A stretch of 64,000 nucleotides of DNA from SHWC01 sp050173345 (GCA_050173345.1 JBFXKW010000001.1:372001-436000); one strand, 5' to 3'. Shown: positions 53,364-62,583, counted from the stretch's first letter. Notes: generated from the sequence alone by a model not told the origin. Translations and numbers: made by a program.

Positions 53364-55328
53364 CTACATGCCGTAGCGCGGCCGCCGCTCGTTGCTCAAC
53401 GACAGCTCCCGGTAGCGCGACAGCGCCCAGAGCGGGAAGAAGGCCGCGTAGCCGTGGTAGCGCAGATAGAAGACGCGCGGGAAGCCGACCGCGGTGTAGT
53501 CCTCCTCGTGCCAGCGGAGGCCGTCGCGCCGGGCCTCGACCAGATAGGCGATGCCGCGACGCACGGGCTCGCTGTCCACCTCGCCCGCCGCCATCAGGGC
53601 AAGCACCGCCCAGGCGGTCTGCGAGGCGGTCGAGCGGCGCTCGAACGAACGCTCGATGCGCTCCGCATAGTAGCTGTCGCCGGTCTCGCCCCAGCCGCCG
53701 TCATCGTTCTGCTTCGAGTTGAGCCAGGCGACCGCCTTCCTGATGTGCGGCGCCTGCGGGTCCTCGCCCGCTGCGTTGAAGGCGCAGAGGGCCGACCAGG
53801 TGCCGTAGATGTAGTTGGTGCCCCAGCGGCCGAACCAGGCACCGCTCTCCTCCTGCTCCTTGCGCAGATAGTCGAGCCCGCGCTTCACCGTGGGATGCTC
53901 GGTGCCGTAGCCGATCTGACACAGGAAGCTGACGCAGCGCGCGCTCACGTCGGCGGTCGGCGGGTCGAGCAGCGCGCCGTGATCGGCGAACGGGATGTGG
54001 TTCAGGTGGTAGTTCTCGTTGTCGGCGTCGAAGGCGCCCCAGCCGCCGTTCCGGCTCTGCATGCCGATGATCCATTCGGCAGCGCGCGCGATCGGCTCGG
54101 CGTAGCGCGCCGTATCGATGCGGTGCAGCGCCATGCCGACCACGGCGGTGTCGTCGACGTCGGGGTAGTAGTCGTTGTGGTACTGGAACGCCCAGCCGCC
54201 AGGCCTGACCCCGGGGCGCGCGGCGATCCAGTCGCCCTCGACATCGAGGATCTGGCGCTCCTTCAGCCAGTCGGCGGCGCGGCGCATGGTGCCGCTTTCC
54301 GGCGCCTCGCCGGCCTCGAGCGCGGCGAGCGCCGCGAGGCCGGTATCCCAGATCGGCGAGACGCAGGGCTGGCAGAACTGCCGGTCGCCCTCGGGCTCGG
54401 TCAGCAGCAGGTCGATCGAGCGGCGGACCGTGCGGCGCACCGGGTCGTCGGGCGGGTAGCCGAGCTGGTCGAGCGCCATCAGGAGGTTGGCCATCGGCGG
54501 GAAGATCGCGCCGAGGCCGTCCTCGCCGTTCAGGCGCTGCATCGACCAGGCGACCGCGGCGTCGATGCCGCGCCGCCGGAGCGCGCCCGGCTGGATGCGC
54601 TCGTAGAGCTTCAGCAGCCGGTCGACGCCGTAGAACATGCGGCCGAGCGTGCTGTGGACGGCGAAGTAGCGGCGCTCCTCCTCGGGCGGCGTGACGAAGA
54701 GCTCGCGCACGCCGACGCCGCGCGGGTTCCTGGCACGCGGCTTGAGCGCCATCAGGATCAGCAGCGGCACGATGGTGGTGCGCGACCAGTAGGACACCTT
54801 GTCGAGATGGAACGGGAACCAGCGCGGCAGGAACATGATCTCGATCGGCATCGACGGCACGGCGCGCCACGGCACCTGGCCGAACAGCGCGAGCGCGATC
54901 CGGGTGAAGACGTTGCAGCGCGCCGCCCCGCCCCGCTTGAGCACCGCCGCGCGGGCGCGTGCCATGTGCGGCGCGTCCGGCGGATCGCCGGTGATCTTCA
55001 GCGCGTAGTAGGCCTTCACCGTGCAGTTCAGGTCGGTCTCGCCGCCCTCGAAGAGCGGCCAGCCGCCCTCCTCGTTCTGGATGCCGCGGATGTAGTTGGC
55101 GAGCCGCGCCTCGACCTCGGGATCAAGCTCGTCGAGGAAATGGTTGAGCAGGATGTATTCGGAGGGGATCGTCGCATCGGCTTCGAGATGGAACACCCAA
55201 TGCCCGTCGCCGCGCTGGGCACCGAGCAGCTCGGCGCGGGCCCGCTCCGCCAGCGCCGACGCCCGGTCGAGCAGCGACGGCCCGGCACGGCCGGCATGCG
55301 CCGCAGAATCGCTTTCGACTGCCGCCAT
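53364..55328 (-). CDS. shc: Squalene-hopene cyclase
   Basis: ATG 55328 gives 654 residues. The protonating DxDD motif is Asp390-Val-Asp392-Asp393 (YYPDVDDTAVV), and QW repeats recur, for example RNGGWGAFDADNENY and NDDGGWGETGDSYY. It cyclises squalene to hopene and diplopterol at the inner membrane. It ends Met-TAG; after the amber codon the same frame continues into hpnG. dxs lies 62 bases upstream on the same strand, which fits joint control of precursor supply and cyclisation. Confidence 0.97.
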   Translation of the reverse strand: MAAVESDSAAHAGRAGPSLLDRASALAERARAELLGAQRGDGHWVFHLEADATIPSEYILLNHFLDELDPEVEARLANYIRGIQNEEGGWPLFEGGETDLNCTVKAYYALKITGDPPDAPHMARARAAVLKRGGAARCNVFTRIALALFGQVPWRAVPSMPIEIMFLPRWFPFHLDKVSYWSRTTIVPLLILMALKPRARNPRGVGVRELFVTPPEEERRYFAVHSTLGRMFYGVDRLLKLYERIQPGALRRRGIDAAVAWSMQRLNGEDGLGAIFPPMANLLMALDQLGYPPDDPVRRTVRRSIDLLLTEPEGDRQFCQPCVSPIWDTGLAALAALEAGEAPESGTMRRAADWLKERQILDVEGDWIAARPGVRPGGWAFQYHNDYYPDVDDTAVVGMALHRIDTARYAEPIARAAEWIIGMQSRNGGWGAFDADNENYHLNHIPFADHGALLDPPTADVSARCVSFLCQIGYGTEHPTVKRGLDYLRKEQEESGAWFGRWGTNYIYGTWSALCAFNAAGEDPQAPHIRKAVAWLNSKQNDDGGWGETGDSYYAERIERSFERRSTASQTAWAVLALMAAGEVDSEPVRRGIAYLVEARRDGLRWHEEDYTAVGFPRVFYLRYHGYAAFFPLWALSRYRELSLSNERRPRYGM

Positions 55329-55390
55329 GACCGAGCGAACCCCTTGACCTTGCAACGCCGTGCCGGGCGCGGGCGGCGCCCGCCTCTCGC

Positions 55391-57301
55391 TCAGGCGCGC
55401 CGCGCGGCCGCCGAGTTCGAGCCCAGCGCGATCAGCGCGGTGTCGACGATGTGCCGCGCGTTCAGGCCGGCATCCTCGTACATGCCGTTCGGCGTGCCAT
55501 GGGCGACGAACCGATCGGGCAGCACCATCGGGCGCAGCTTGAGGCCGAGGTCGAGGAGCCCGTTGGTCGCGAGGAAATGCAGCACGAACGAGCTGAAGCC
55601 GCCGATCGCGCCCTCCTCGATGGTGATCAGCACCTCGTGCTCGCGCGCGAGCCGGCGGATCAGCTCTTCATCCAGCGGCTTGGCGAAGCGGGCGTCGGCG
55701 ACCGTGGTGGAGAGGCCGCGCGAGCCGAGCTCGTCGGCCGCGGCCAGGCATTCCGGCATGCGGGCGCCGAGGTTGAGGATGGCGATGGTCGTGCCTTCGC
55801 GCACGATCCGGCCCTTGCCGATCTCGAGCGGCGTGCCGCGCTCGGGGAGCGGCAGGCCGATCCCCTCGCCGCGCGGATAGCGCACCGCACTCGGCCGGTC
55901 GTCGATCGCGGCCGCGGTCGCGACCATGTGCATGAGCTCGACCTCGTCCGCCGCCGCCATGACGACGAAGCCCGGCAGGGCGCCGAGATAGCCGATGTCG
56001 AACGAGCCGGCATGCGTCGGCCCGTCGGCGCCGACCAGCCCGGCGCGGTCGATCGCGAAGCGCACCGGCAGCTTCTGGATCGCGACGTCGTGGACCACCT
56101 GGTCATAGGCGCGCTGCAGGAAGGTCGAGTAGATCGCCGCGAAGGGCTTGAGTCCTTCGGTCGCGAGCCCGGCCGCGAAGGTGACGGCGTGCTGCTCGGC
56201 GATGCCAACGTCGTAGGCGCGCTCCGGATAGGTTTCCGTGAACTTGTTGAGGCCGGTGCCGGATGGCATCGCCGCGGTGATCGCGACGATCTTGTCGTCG
56301 GCGGCCGCCTCGGCGATCAGCGCCTTGGCAAAGACGTTGGTGTAGCTCGGCGCCGCCGTCTTCGCCTTGACCTGAACGCCGGTCATCACGTCGAACTTGT
56401 TGACGCCGTGCCCCTTCTCTTCGCTGTTCTCCGCGGGCGCGTAGCCCTTGCCCTTCTGCGTGATGACATGGATCAGCACCGGGCCCGGCGTATCGTCGTC
56501 GCGCACGTTCTTCAGCACCGGGATCAGATGATCCAGGTTATGGCCGTCGATCGGACCGATGTAGAAGAAGCCGAGCTCCTCGAACAGCGTGCCGCCGGTC
56601 GCCATGCCGCGGGCATATTCCTCGGCGCGCTTCGCCGCCTCGCCCATGGATTTCGGCAGCTTGGAGGCGAACTGCTTGCCGATCTCGCGCAGCGAGCGGA
56701 ACGAGTGGCTCGAGAGCAGGCGCGAGAGGTAGGCGTTCAGCGCGCCGACCGCCGGCGCGATCGACATCTTGTTGTCGTTCAGGATGACGACCAGCCGGTG
56801 CGGCATCGAGCCGGCATTGTTCATCGCCTCATAGGCCATGCCGGCGGACATCGCGCCGTCGCCGATCACGCAGATGACGTTGCGGCGCTCGCCCTTCAGC
56901 CGGTGCGCCACGGCCATGCCGAGGCCGGCCGAGATCGAGGTGGACGAGTGCGCCGCGCCGAACGGGTCGTACTCGCTCTCGCTCCGCTTGGTGAAGCCGT
57001 AGAGGCCGCCGGGCTGACGCAAGGTGCGGATCCGGTCGCGCCTTCCGGTCAGGATCTTGTGCGGATAGGCCTGGTGGCCGACGTCCCAGATCAGGCGGTC
57101 GCGGGGCGTATCGAAGACGTGATGCAGGGCGACGGTCAGCTCGACCACGCCGAGCCCGGCGCCGAGATGGCCACCGGTGATCGAGACCGCATCGATGGTC
57201 TCCTGCCGGAGCTCGTTGGCCAGGAGCTTGAGCTCCTTGACCGAGAGGCCTCGCGTATCGCCCGGGTTTTGGACCTGGTCCAGTGTCGGCGTATTAGACA
57301 T
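55391..57301 (-). CDS. dxs: 1-deoxy-D-xylulose-5-phosphate synthase
   Basis: The 636-residue protein has the thiamine-diphosphate enzyme layout of DXS: GGHLGAGLGVVELTVALH, IWDVGHQAYPHKILTGRR, the ThDP motif CVIGDGAMSAGMAYEAMNNA, and the transketolase C-terminal half with GIAEQHAVTFAAGLA. It condenses pyruvate and glyceraldehyde 3-phosphate, the entry step of the MEP pathway, and also supplies thiamine and PLP precursors. It stands directly upstream of shc within the hopanoid locus. Confidence 0.97.
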   Translation of the reverse strand: MSNTPTLDQVQNPGDTRGLSVKELKLLANELRQETIDAVSITGGHLGAGLGVVELTVALHHVFDTPRDRLIWDVGHQAYPHKILTGRRDRIRTLRQPGGLYGFTKRSESEYDPFGAAHSSTSISAGLGMAVAHRLKGERRNVICVIGDGAMSAGMAYEAMNNAGSMPHRLVVILNDNKMSIAPAVGALNAYLSRLLSSHSFRSLREIGKQFASKLPKSMGEAAKRAEEYARGMATGGTLFEELGFFYIGPIDGHNLDHLIPVLKNVRDDDTPGPVLIHVITQKGKGYAPAENSEEKGHGVNKFDVMTGVQVKAKTAAPSYTNVFAKALIAEAAADDKIVAITAAMPSGTGLNKFTETYPERAYDVGIAEQHAVTFAAGLATEGLKPFAAIYSTFLQRAYDQVVHDVAIQKLPVRFAIDRAGLVGADGPTHAGSFDIGYLGALPGFVVMAAADEVELMHMVATAAAIDDRPSAVRYPRGEGIGLPLPERGTPLEIGKGRIVREGTTIAILNLGARMPECLAAADELGSRGLSTTVADARFAKPLDEELIRRLAREHEVLITIEEGAIGGFSSFVLHFLATNGLLDLGLKLRPMVLPDRFVAHGTPNGMYEDAGLNARHIVDTALIALGSNSAAARRA

Positions 57302-57452
57302 CTGCGGTCGTCCCCTCTGTTCCGGTTGCCGGCTTATGCATCGTTCGGCTTCCCGCCCAGCATTGCAAAGTTACTACAAAGCCGATCGGTCGCGGAAGCG
57401 ATTTGAGCGCGGCGGCGGTCGAGTCGCAAGTGCTAAACCATTGAATCATACG

Positions 57453-58025
57453 CTATAACCGAAGGGAATAGCGAATCCCGACATTGTCGAGGCCTTCGTT
57501 CTCGCTGGCCAGGCCGGCGTTCGAAATATGGTCCAGCATGACGCTCAGCGAATGACGCGGGGCAAACCGCCAGCCGATCTCGACCGATTCGCGGAAGAGC
57601 ACCACCGAGCCCAGGGACTTCTTGTCGGGCCTGTTCGTGTCCGTTTCGCCATTGTGGACGGCACCGCCCAGGCTGCCGCCGCCAAAGAAACCCGCGCCGA
57701 AATCGAACAGCCAGGTGAGTCCGAAATAGGCCTGGCTTGTATCTCCCACGCTGTTGATGCTGACCCCGATATGCGGCTGGGGATTGAGCAGGTATCCCCA
57801 AAACTCGCCGGTCAGCTTGTCCAACCGCAGTTCGACGTTGAAATCGACGCCATCTTCCTTGCCATTGCCGAACACGCCGGCATCGTGAAGCAGCACGCCG
57901 AACGCGATAGTGTCCAGGCCATAACCATCATCAGGCGCCTGCTCCTGGTCCGCCCTCGCCCCAACGGCGAGGCAAGCCAATGCCATGGCACCGCATGACG
58001 CGGCAACGGTGCACGCCCGTCTCAT
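57453..58025 (-). CDS. PagL-like lipid A 3-O-deacylase
   Basis: ATG 58025, after GGGGGAGAG, gives 190 residues with a signal peptide (VAASCGAMALACLAVGARAD) and an outer-membrane beta-barrel pattern of alternating residues. The C-terminal motif HSLSVMLDHISNAGLASENE has the catalytic His-Ser pair (DHISNA) and downstream acidic residue of PagL. PagL removes the 3-position acyl chain of lipid A. It lies between hpnA and dxs, linking outer-membrane lipid A and hopanoid functions. The last residues, GIRYSLRL, form the closing strand. Confidence 0.82.
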   Translation of the reverse strand: MRRACTVAASCGAMALACLAVGARADQEQAPDDGYGLDTIAFGVLLHDAGVFGNGKEDGVDFNVELRLDKLTGEFWGYLLNPQPHIGVSINSVGDTSQAYFGLTWLFDFGAGFFGGGSLGGAVHNGETDTNRPDKKSLGSVVLFRESVEIGWRFAPRHSLSVMLDHISNAGLASENEGLDNVGIRYSLRL

Positions 58026-58120
58026 CTCTCCCCCATCTTTTCCGGTAAGTTTCTCAGGAACGGCATCCGGCCATGGGCTTATATGTGATCTCGCCAACCG
58101 GTGCCGGTACTGCTTCCATG

Positions 58121-59131
58121 TTAGGCTGCGATGCGCCCCCCTCGCTGTAGATAGCCCTGATCCGTGAACCAACGCAGGGCGTCGGCCAGCGCCTCATTTG
58201 CCGGTCTTGAACGATAGCCAAGCTCGCCCTCGGCCTTGGCAGACGAAAAATACATCAGCTTGCGCGACATGCGGACGCCATCCACCGTCACGCGCGGCTC
58301 GGCGCCGGAGGCGCGCGCCCACCATTCGGCGGCATAGGCGATCGGCATGACGAGGCTGTGCGGCAGCCTCAGGCTCGGCGACCGGGTGCCGGACAGCTGC
58401 GACAGGGTCTCGAACACTTCCAGCAGGGTCTTGTTCTGGCCGCCGAGTATGTAGCGCTCTCCGATCCGGCCCTTCTCGAACGCGAGCAGGTGGCCTTCCG
58501 CGCAATCGTCGACATGAACGATGTTGATCCCGGTTTCGACGTAGGCGTGCATCCGGCCCAACGCGAAGTCGAGCACGATGCGGCCGGTCGGCGTCGGCTT
58601 GATGTCGCGCGGGCCGATCGGCGCGCTCGGATTGACGGTGATGACCGGCAGGCCCTCCTCGCGGACCAGCTCCTCGACGGCCCGCTCCGCGAGATACTTC
58701 GAGCGCTTGTAGTGTCCGATCATGTGCTCGAGGTTGGTCGGGGTCAGCTCATCGGCAGGCGAGCCATCCTCGGTGAAGCCGAGCGTGGCAACGCTGCTCG
58801 TGTAGACCATGCGTTCGATGCCGGCCTGCCCCGCGGCGCGCAGCAGGGTGCGCGTGCCCTCGACATTGGCCCGGTAGATCTCCTCGGGGCGCGGCACCCA
58901 AAGCCGGTAGTCCGCCGCGACGTGGAAGAGCGCGGTGCAGCCGCGGCAGGCACGTTCGAGCGATCTGGGATCAGTCAGGTCTCCCAGTACCAGCTCGACA
59001 TCGAGGCCCGCGATATTCTCGATGCGCGCGCCATGCCGCACCAACGCGCGCACCTCGTGCCCGTGCTCCACCAATCGGCGCGCAACCGCCGAGCCCAGGA
59101 ACCCGGTCGCTCCGGTCAGTAAGGTGGCCAT
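58121..59131 (-). CDS. hpnA: Hopanoid-associated NAD-dependent sugar epimerase
   Basis: ATG 59131 gives 336 residues of an extended SDR: ATLLTGATGFLGSAVARRL for NAD binding, the catalytic YKRSK (Tyr-x3-Lys) and VDDCAEGHLLAFEKGRIGER. The HpnA group is found in hopanoid loci and is thought to act on sugar-derived head groups. The start overlaps the stop of the CDP-alcohol phosphotransferase gene (TGATG), so the two are co-translated. Assignment to HpnA rests on context plus the family pattern. Confidence 0.88.
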   Translation of the reverse strand: MATLLTGATGFLGSAVARRLVEHGHEVRALVRHGARIENIAGLDVELVLGDLTDPRSLERACRGCTALFHVAADYRLWVPRPEEIYRANVEGTRTLLRAAGQAGIERMVYTSSVATLGFTEDGSPADELTPTNLEHMIGHYKRSKYLAERAVEELVREEGLPVITVNPSAPIGPRDIKPTPTGRIVLDFALGRMHAYVETGINIVHVDDCAEGHLLAFEKGRIGERYILGGQNKTLLEVFETLSQLSGTRSPSLRLPHSLVMPIAYAAEWWARASGAEPRVTVDGVRMSRKLMYFSSAKAEGELGYRSRPANEALADALRWFTDQGYLQRGGRIAA

Positions 59132-59799
59132 CAAGCCTCTCGATCGAAGATTACCCTTCGATGATGCCACAAAAGCCAGGCGAGGAAGAGTGGCGCGCCG
59201 ACTGCCGCCGCGATCAACAGAACTTCCAGGCCGCCGATCCAGGTGATCGGCGCGATGATATAGAGAACGTCCTCAAGCTCGAAGATCCCGATCTTCGGCA
59301 CCCCGGCCTGCTTGGTGCCCAGCCGCGTTTCCAAAGTCTGGCACGCGATGAAGAGAAGCGCGACCCCCGTCCCCGCCGCCAGCCCCAGCGCAATGCCTGA
59401 TTCGCCCAGCCAGCTATCCCGCAGTCCGATGCCGATCGACACGAAGATCAGTGCCTGGACCGCGGCATCCGAGAAAAGATCGTAGAGATGCCCGATCCGG
59501 CTGGTCTTGCCGCTCATCCGCGCCAACTCGCCGTCGGCATGGTCCATCACGGTGGAGATCAGGAACAATATGCTCCCGAACACGAACCAAAGATTATCAC
59601 CGACGGCATAGGCGGCGCAGGCCGCCAAGCCGAGCATGAGCCGCAACGTCGTAAGATGGTTCGGCGTCACCTGCGTGTTGATCAGGGGGCGGACCATCCG
59701 CCGGGCCAGCCACTGATCGGGTGGGGCGCGCCGTTTGGGCACGTCCTGCGATTTAGCCTGCGGCCTGCCCAGCCCGCCGCCGGCATGAATATCGGCCAT
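59131..59799 (-). CDS. CDP-alcohol phosphatidyltransferase family protein
   Basis: The 222-residue membrane protein has the exact DG(x2)AR(x8)G(x3)D(x3)D signature in HADGELARMSGKTSRIGHLY and the following DLFSD. Several hydrophobic helices follow (ALIFVSIGIGL, IALGLAAGTGVALLFIA, VLYIIAPITWIGGLEVLLIA). The family moves a phospho-alcohol from a CDP-linked donor to an alcohol acceptor in membrane lipid synthesis. It is coupled to hpnA and faces a nucleotidyltransferase gene 178 bases away, which could make its CDP-activated donor. Donor and acceptor are unknown. Confidence 0.88.
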   Translation of the reverse strand: MADIHAGGGLGRPQAKSQDVPKRRAPPDQWLARRMVRPLINTQVTPNHLTTLRLMLGLAACAAYAVGDNLWFVFGSILFLISTVMDHADGELARMSGKTSRIGHLYDLFSDAAVQALIFVSIGIGLRDSWLGESGIALGLAAGTGVALLFIACQTLETRLGTKQAGVPKIGIFELEDVLYIIAPITWIGGLEVLLIAAAVGAPLFLAWLLWHHRRVIFDREA

Positions 59800-59977
59800 C
59801 GCTGATGCGACTCCGCTGCCACGTCATTGTTATGCCAGTATGACAAAATGACGACGGCCTGAGAAGGTTCGCCGATTTCCTTCCCGGGTGCGGCATTTTC
59901 GCCGAATGCCGCTTGGCTGCGGCCCTGGGTTAACGGCATAAAGCCGGCGGCAGGACGGCATCGAGGGGGCGGGGGAC

Positions 59978-60733
59978 ATGCGGGCGGCAATCTTGGCGGC
60001 CGGGGTGGGCCGCAGGCTCGGCCCGCGCGCCGAGGCGGAGCCCAAGGTCCTGTTGAGCTTCGGCGGGCGCAGCCTGCTCGAGCGGCACCTGAACGCGTTG
60101 CACGCGATCGGCGTCACAGAGGTCGCCATCGGGGTCGGCTTCGAGGCCTGCCGGGTCCGCGCCGAACTCGGCCGGCTGAGGCTGCCGCCCTCCATGGCCG
60201 TGAGCACCGTGCTCAACCCGGATTTCACGCGCGGCAGCGTGGTGACGCTCTGGTCCCTCCGCGCGTTCCTGACGAGGGGCGGCGACGTGCTGGTGATGGA
60301 CGGCGACGTTCTCTACGACCGGCATATTCTGGGGCGCCTGGCCGAGACGCGGCATCGAAACTGCTTCCTGATCGACCCGAGCCATGCGCTCGACGACGAG
60401 ACCATGAAGCTGGCGCTGAAGGACGGCGCGCCGGTCGATTTCCGCAAGAGGATCGAGCGGCCTTTCGATCGCTGCGCCGAATCCGTCGGCTTCTTTCGCC
60501 TGACCGAGACCGTCGCCGCTAAATTGGTGGAGGCGGCGAAGGCCCTGATCGACCGCGGCGATGCCGACGACTATTTCGAAGAGGCGCTGCGCGAGGTGCT
60601 GCTGGCTGAACCGCCCGGCACGTTCGGCGCGGAGGATGTCGCCGGCCTGCCCTGGATCGAGATCGATTTCCCCGAGGACGTGATACGCGCCGAGCGGGAG
60701 ATCCTGCCCGCGCTGCCTGCCGAAGACCGTTGA
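59978..60733 (+). CDS. Sugar/alcohol-phosphate nucleotidyltransferase (phosphocholine cytidylyltransferase-like)
   Basis: The 251-residue protein is a GT-A-fold nucleotidyltransferase: RAAILAAGVGRRLGPRAEAE is the nucleotide loop, PKVLLSFGGRSLLERHLNAL carries the conserved Lys, and DVLVMDGDVLYD the metal Asp. WIEIDFPEDVIRAEREILP closes the fold. Relatives activate phosphocholine, inositol phosphate or sugar phosphates with CTP or related NTPs. Divergent placement beside the CDP-alcohol phosphotransferase supports CTP use. It is the only plus-strand gene between hpnD and hpnA. Confidence 0.83.
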   Translation: MRAAILAAGVGRRLGPRAEAEPKVLLSFGGRSLLERHLNALHAIGVTEVAIGVGFEACRVRAELGRLRLPPSMAVSTVLNPDFTRGSVVTLWSLRAFLTRGGDVLVMDGDVLYDRHILGRLAETRHRNCFLIDPSHALDDETMKLALKDGAPVDFRKRIERPFDRCAESVGFFRLTETVAAKLVEAAKALIDRGDADDYFEEALREVLLAEPPGTFGAEDVAGLPWIEIDFPEDVIRAEREILPALPAEDR

Positions 60734-60745
60734 GCGCGTGCGGGG

Positions 60746-61675
60746 CTAGGAGGTGGCCAGCGCCCGCAGCAGGAGCGTCAGCTTGCGGAACGCGCCGAAC
60801 CTGACGCGCGGCAGGTCGAGGCGGAACTGCCGCGCCTCGATGCGGTCCAGATAAGGCTCGTAGACGCCGCGCATCAGGAGCGCGGGGCGCATCGCCCGCC
60901 GCTCGTCAGGCGGCAGCGCCTCGGAGGCAAGGCGGAAGCGTTGCCGGGCGAGCCGGCCCAGCTCGACGCAGACGCGGCGCGCACCTTCCGTCTTCAGCAG
61001 CTCGTGCGGCGGCAGATGCTGAACGCCCTCGCGCTCCAAAAGCTCGATCGGCAGGTAGATGCGGCCGCGCTCGGCATCCTCGTGAACGTCGCGCAGGATG
61101 TTGGTGAGCTGGAACGCCTGGCCGAGATGCTCGGCGAAATCGAGGACGCGGGGCGAGCGATAGCCGAAGATCGAGACCGAGAGCAGGCCCACGCAGCTCG
61201 CCACGCAATGGCAGTAGCGCTCCAGTTCGGCCATGGTCGGCCTAACCATGCGGCCGCGCCGGTCCATATCGAAGCCTTCGAGGATGCCGAGGAAGTGCCG
61301 CTGGGCGAGGCCGAAGCGCTCGACCGGCTCGGCCAGGGCGATCGTCACCGGATGGCGCGGCTCGCCCCGGTAGAGCGCCGCGATCTCGTCGCGCCAAGCG
61401 TCGAGCAAGGCGAGCGCCTCAGCCTCGTCCGGCACCTCGTCCGCGACATCGTCGGTCTCGCGGCAGAACGCATAGAGCGCGAGCATCGCCTCGCGCTTCG
61501 GCCTGGGCAGGAACAGCATGGGCAGCAGGAACGACGAACCCGAGCGGCGCGCGACCGCCGACACATAGGCCTTCGCGTCGTCGAACGCCGGGATCGGCAG
61601 GGAATGAGGCTGCCCGCCGGCGACGAGCGCCGCGGCATCCGCCGGCATGGCGGCCCCGCCGCTGCCGCTCACCAT
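60746..61675 (-). CDS. hpnD: Presqualene diphosphate synthase HpnD
   Basis: About 309 residues from ATG 61675, which overlaps the hpnC stop by seven bases; GTG 61672 is a close alternative. The all-alpha prenyl-condensing fold has its first Asp-rich motif in FCRETDDVADEV and its second in QLTNILRDVHEDAERGRIYL. HpnD joins two farnesyl diphosphates to presqualene diphosphate. HpnC and HpnE normally complete the route to squalene; hpnE is not here. It converges on the nucleotidyltransferase gene, 12 bases between stops. Confidence 0.93.
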   Translation of the reverse strand: MVSGSGGAAMPADAAALVAGGQPHSLPIPAFDDAKAYVSAVARRSGSSFLLPMLFLPRPKREAMLALYAFCRETDDVADEVPDEAEALALLDAWRDEIAALYRGEPRHPVTIALAEPVERFGLAQRHFLGILEGFDMDRRGRMVRPTMAELERYCHCVASCVGLLSVSIFGYRSPRVLDFAEHLGQAFQLTNILRDVHEDAERGRIYLPIELLEREGVQHLPPHELLKTEGARRVCVELGRLARQRFRLASEALPPDERRAMRPALLMRGVYEPYLDRIEARQFRLDLPRVRFGAFRKLTLLLRALATS

Positions 61676-62583
61676 GCCCTGACCACCGTCTTGGCGCCGA
61701 GCCAGAGCCAGGCGGGCTTCGGCACCTTGACCGGCCCAGCGAGCGGGTCGTCGCGCCGGAGCCGGGCGCTCAGCGCTTTGGCCAGCTCGATGATGAGCGC
61801 GGTCTCCAGCCGGAGGCCACGGCGGTGCACCGTCCGCGGCGTGCGTTCCGCGCGTTCGAGCAGCCGATCGACGCCATCGAGGCAACGCCCGATGACGCGG
61901 CGGACCGCGGGCGTCGCGGCGGGCAGCGCGAGGTCCTCGACCGAGCCGCCCTCCGCTTCGAGCCAGGGCTCCGGCAGATAGACGCGGTCGAGCTCGAGAT
62001 AATCCTCCTTGCAGTCCTGCAAGTGATTGAGAACCTGGAGCGCGTTGCAGAGCGCGTCCGAACCCTCGATGTCGGCCCCGGTCTCGCCGTGGATGTCCAT
62101 CATCACCCGGCCCACCGAAGCGGCGGAGCGGAGGCAATAGTCCATCAGGTCATCCCAATCGCGATAACGCCGCTTGGTGGCGTCCTGGATGAAGGCGGAG
62201 AGCAGGTCGCGGCCGTGGCGCGGCGTGTTGCCGGTCGCGACCAGGCTGCGGTGATAGGGGCGCGCCCAATCCGGCAACGCCTGCTCGTCGACGCCGAGCG
62301 CGGCCTGCGCCGCCGACAGCCGGCGCACCTTCTCCTCGGCTTCGAGCGTGGACGAATCGGCGATGTCATCGGCATGGCGCGCGAACAGGTAGAAGGCGTG
62401 GACATGCGGCCGGAACTGCCTGGCGATCAGGAAGGAGCCGACCGGAAAATTCTCGGTGTTGGCGCGGATCAGGGCCTGAACGTCGCCGGACGGGCCGGCC
62501 CCGGGCGCCGGCGCCCTGCCCTCTTCGTGTCCGACGGAGGTCACGGTCACCGGCGGAGCGCTCCGCCCGACACCGGTCGTCAC
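61669..62583 (-). CDS. hpnC: Hydroxysqualene synthase HpnC
   Basis: The 304-residue protein is a second squalene-synthase-fold enzyme: ENFPVGSFLIARQFRPHVHA, FARHADDIADSSTLEAEEKV with the first Asp-rich motif, and LQVLNHLQDCKEDYLELDRV with the second in modified form (QDCKED). HpnC converts presqualene diphosphate to hydroxysqualene. GTG 62583 overlaps the dxr stop (GTGA), and the stop overlaps hpnD, so dxr-hpnC-hpnD forms a tightly coupled unit. The first 30 residues are Pro/Gly-rich and unconserved. Confidence 0.93.
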   Translation of the reverse strand: MTTGVGRSAPPVTVTSVGHEEGRAPAPGAGPSGDVQALIRANTENFPVGSFLIARQFRPHVHAFYLFARHADDIADSSTLEAEEKVRRLSAAQAALGVDEQALPDWARPYHRSLVATGNTPRHGRDLLSAFIQDATKRRYRDWDDLMDYCLRSAASVGRVMMDIHGETGADIEGSDALCNALQVLNHLQDCKEDYLELDRVYLPEPWLEAEGGSVEDLALPAATPAVRRVIGRCLDGVDRLLERAERTPRTVHRRGLRLETALIIELAKALSARLRRDDPLAGPVKVPKPAWLWLGAKTVVRAW

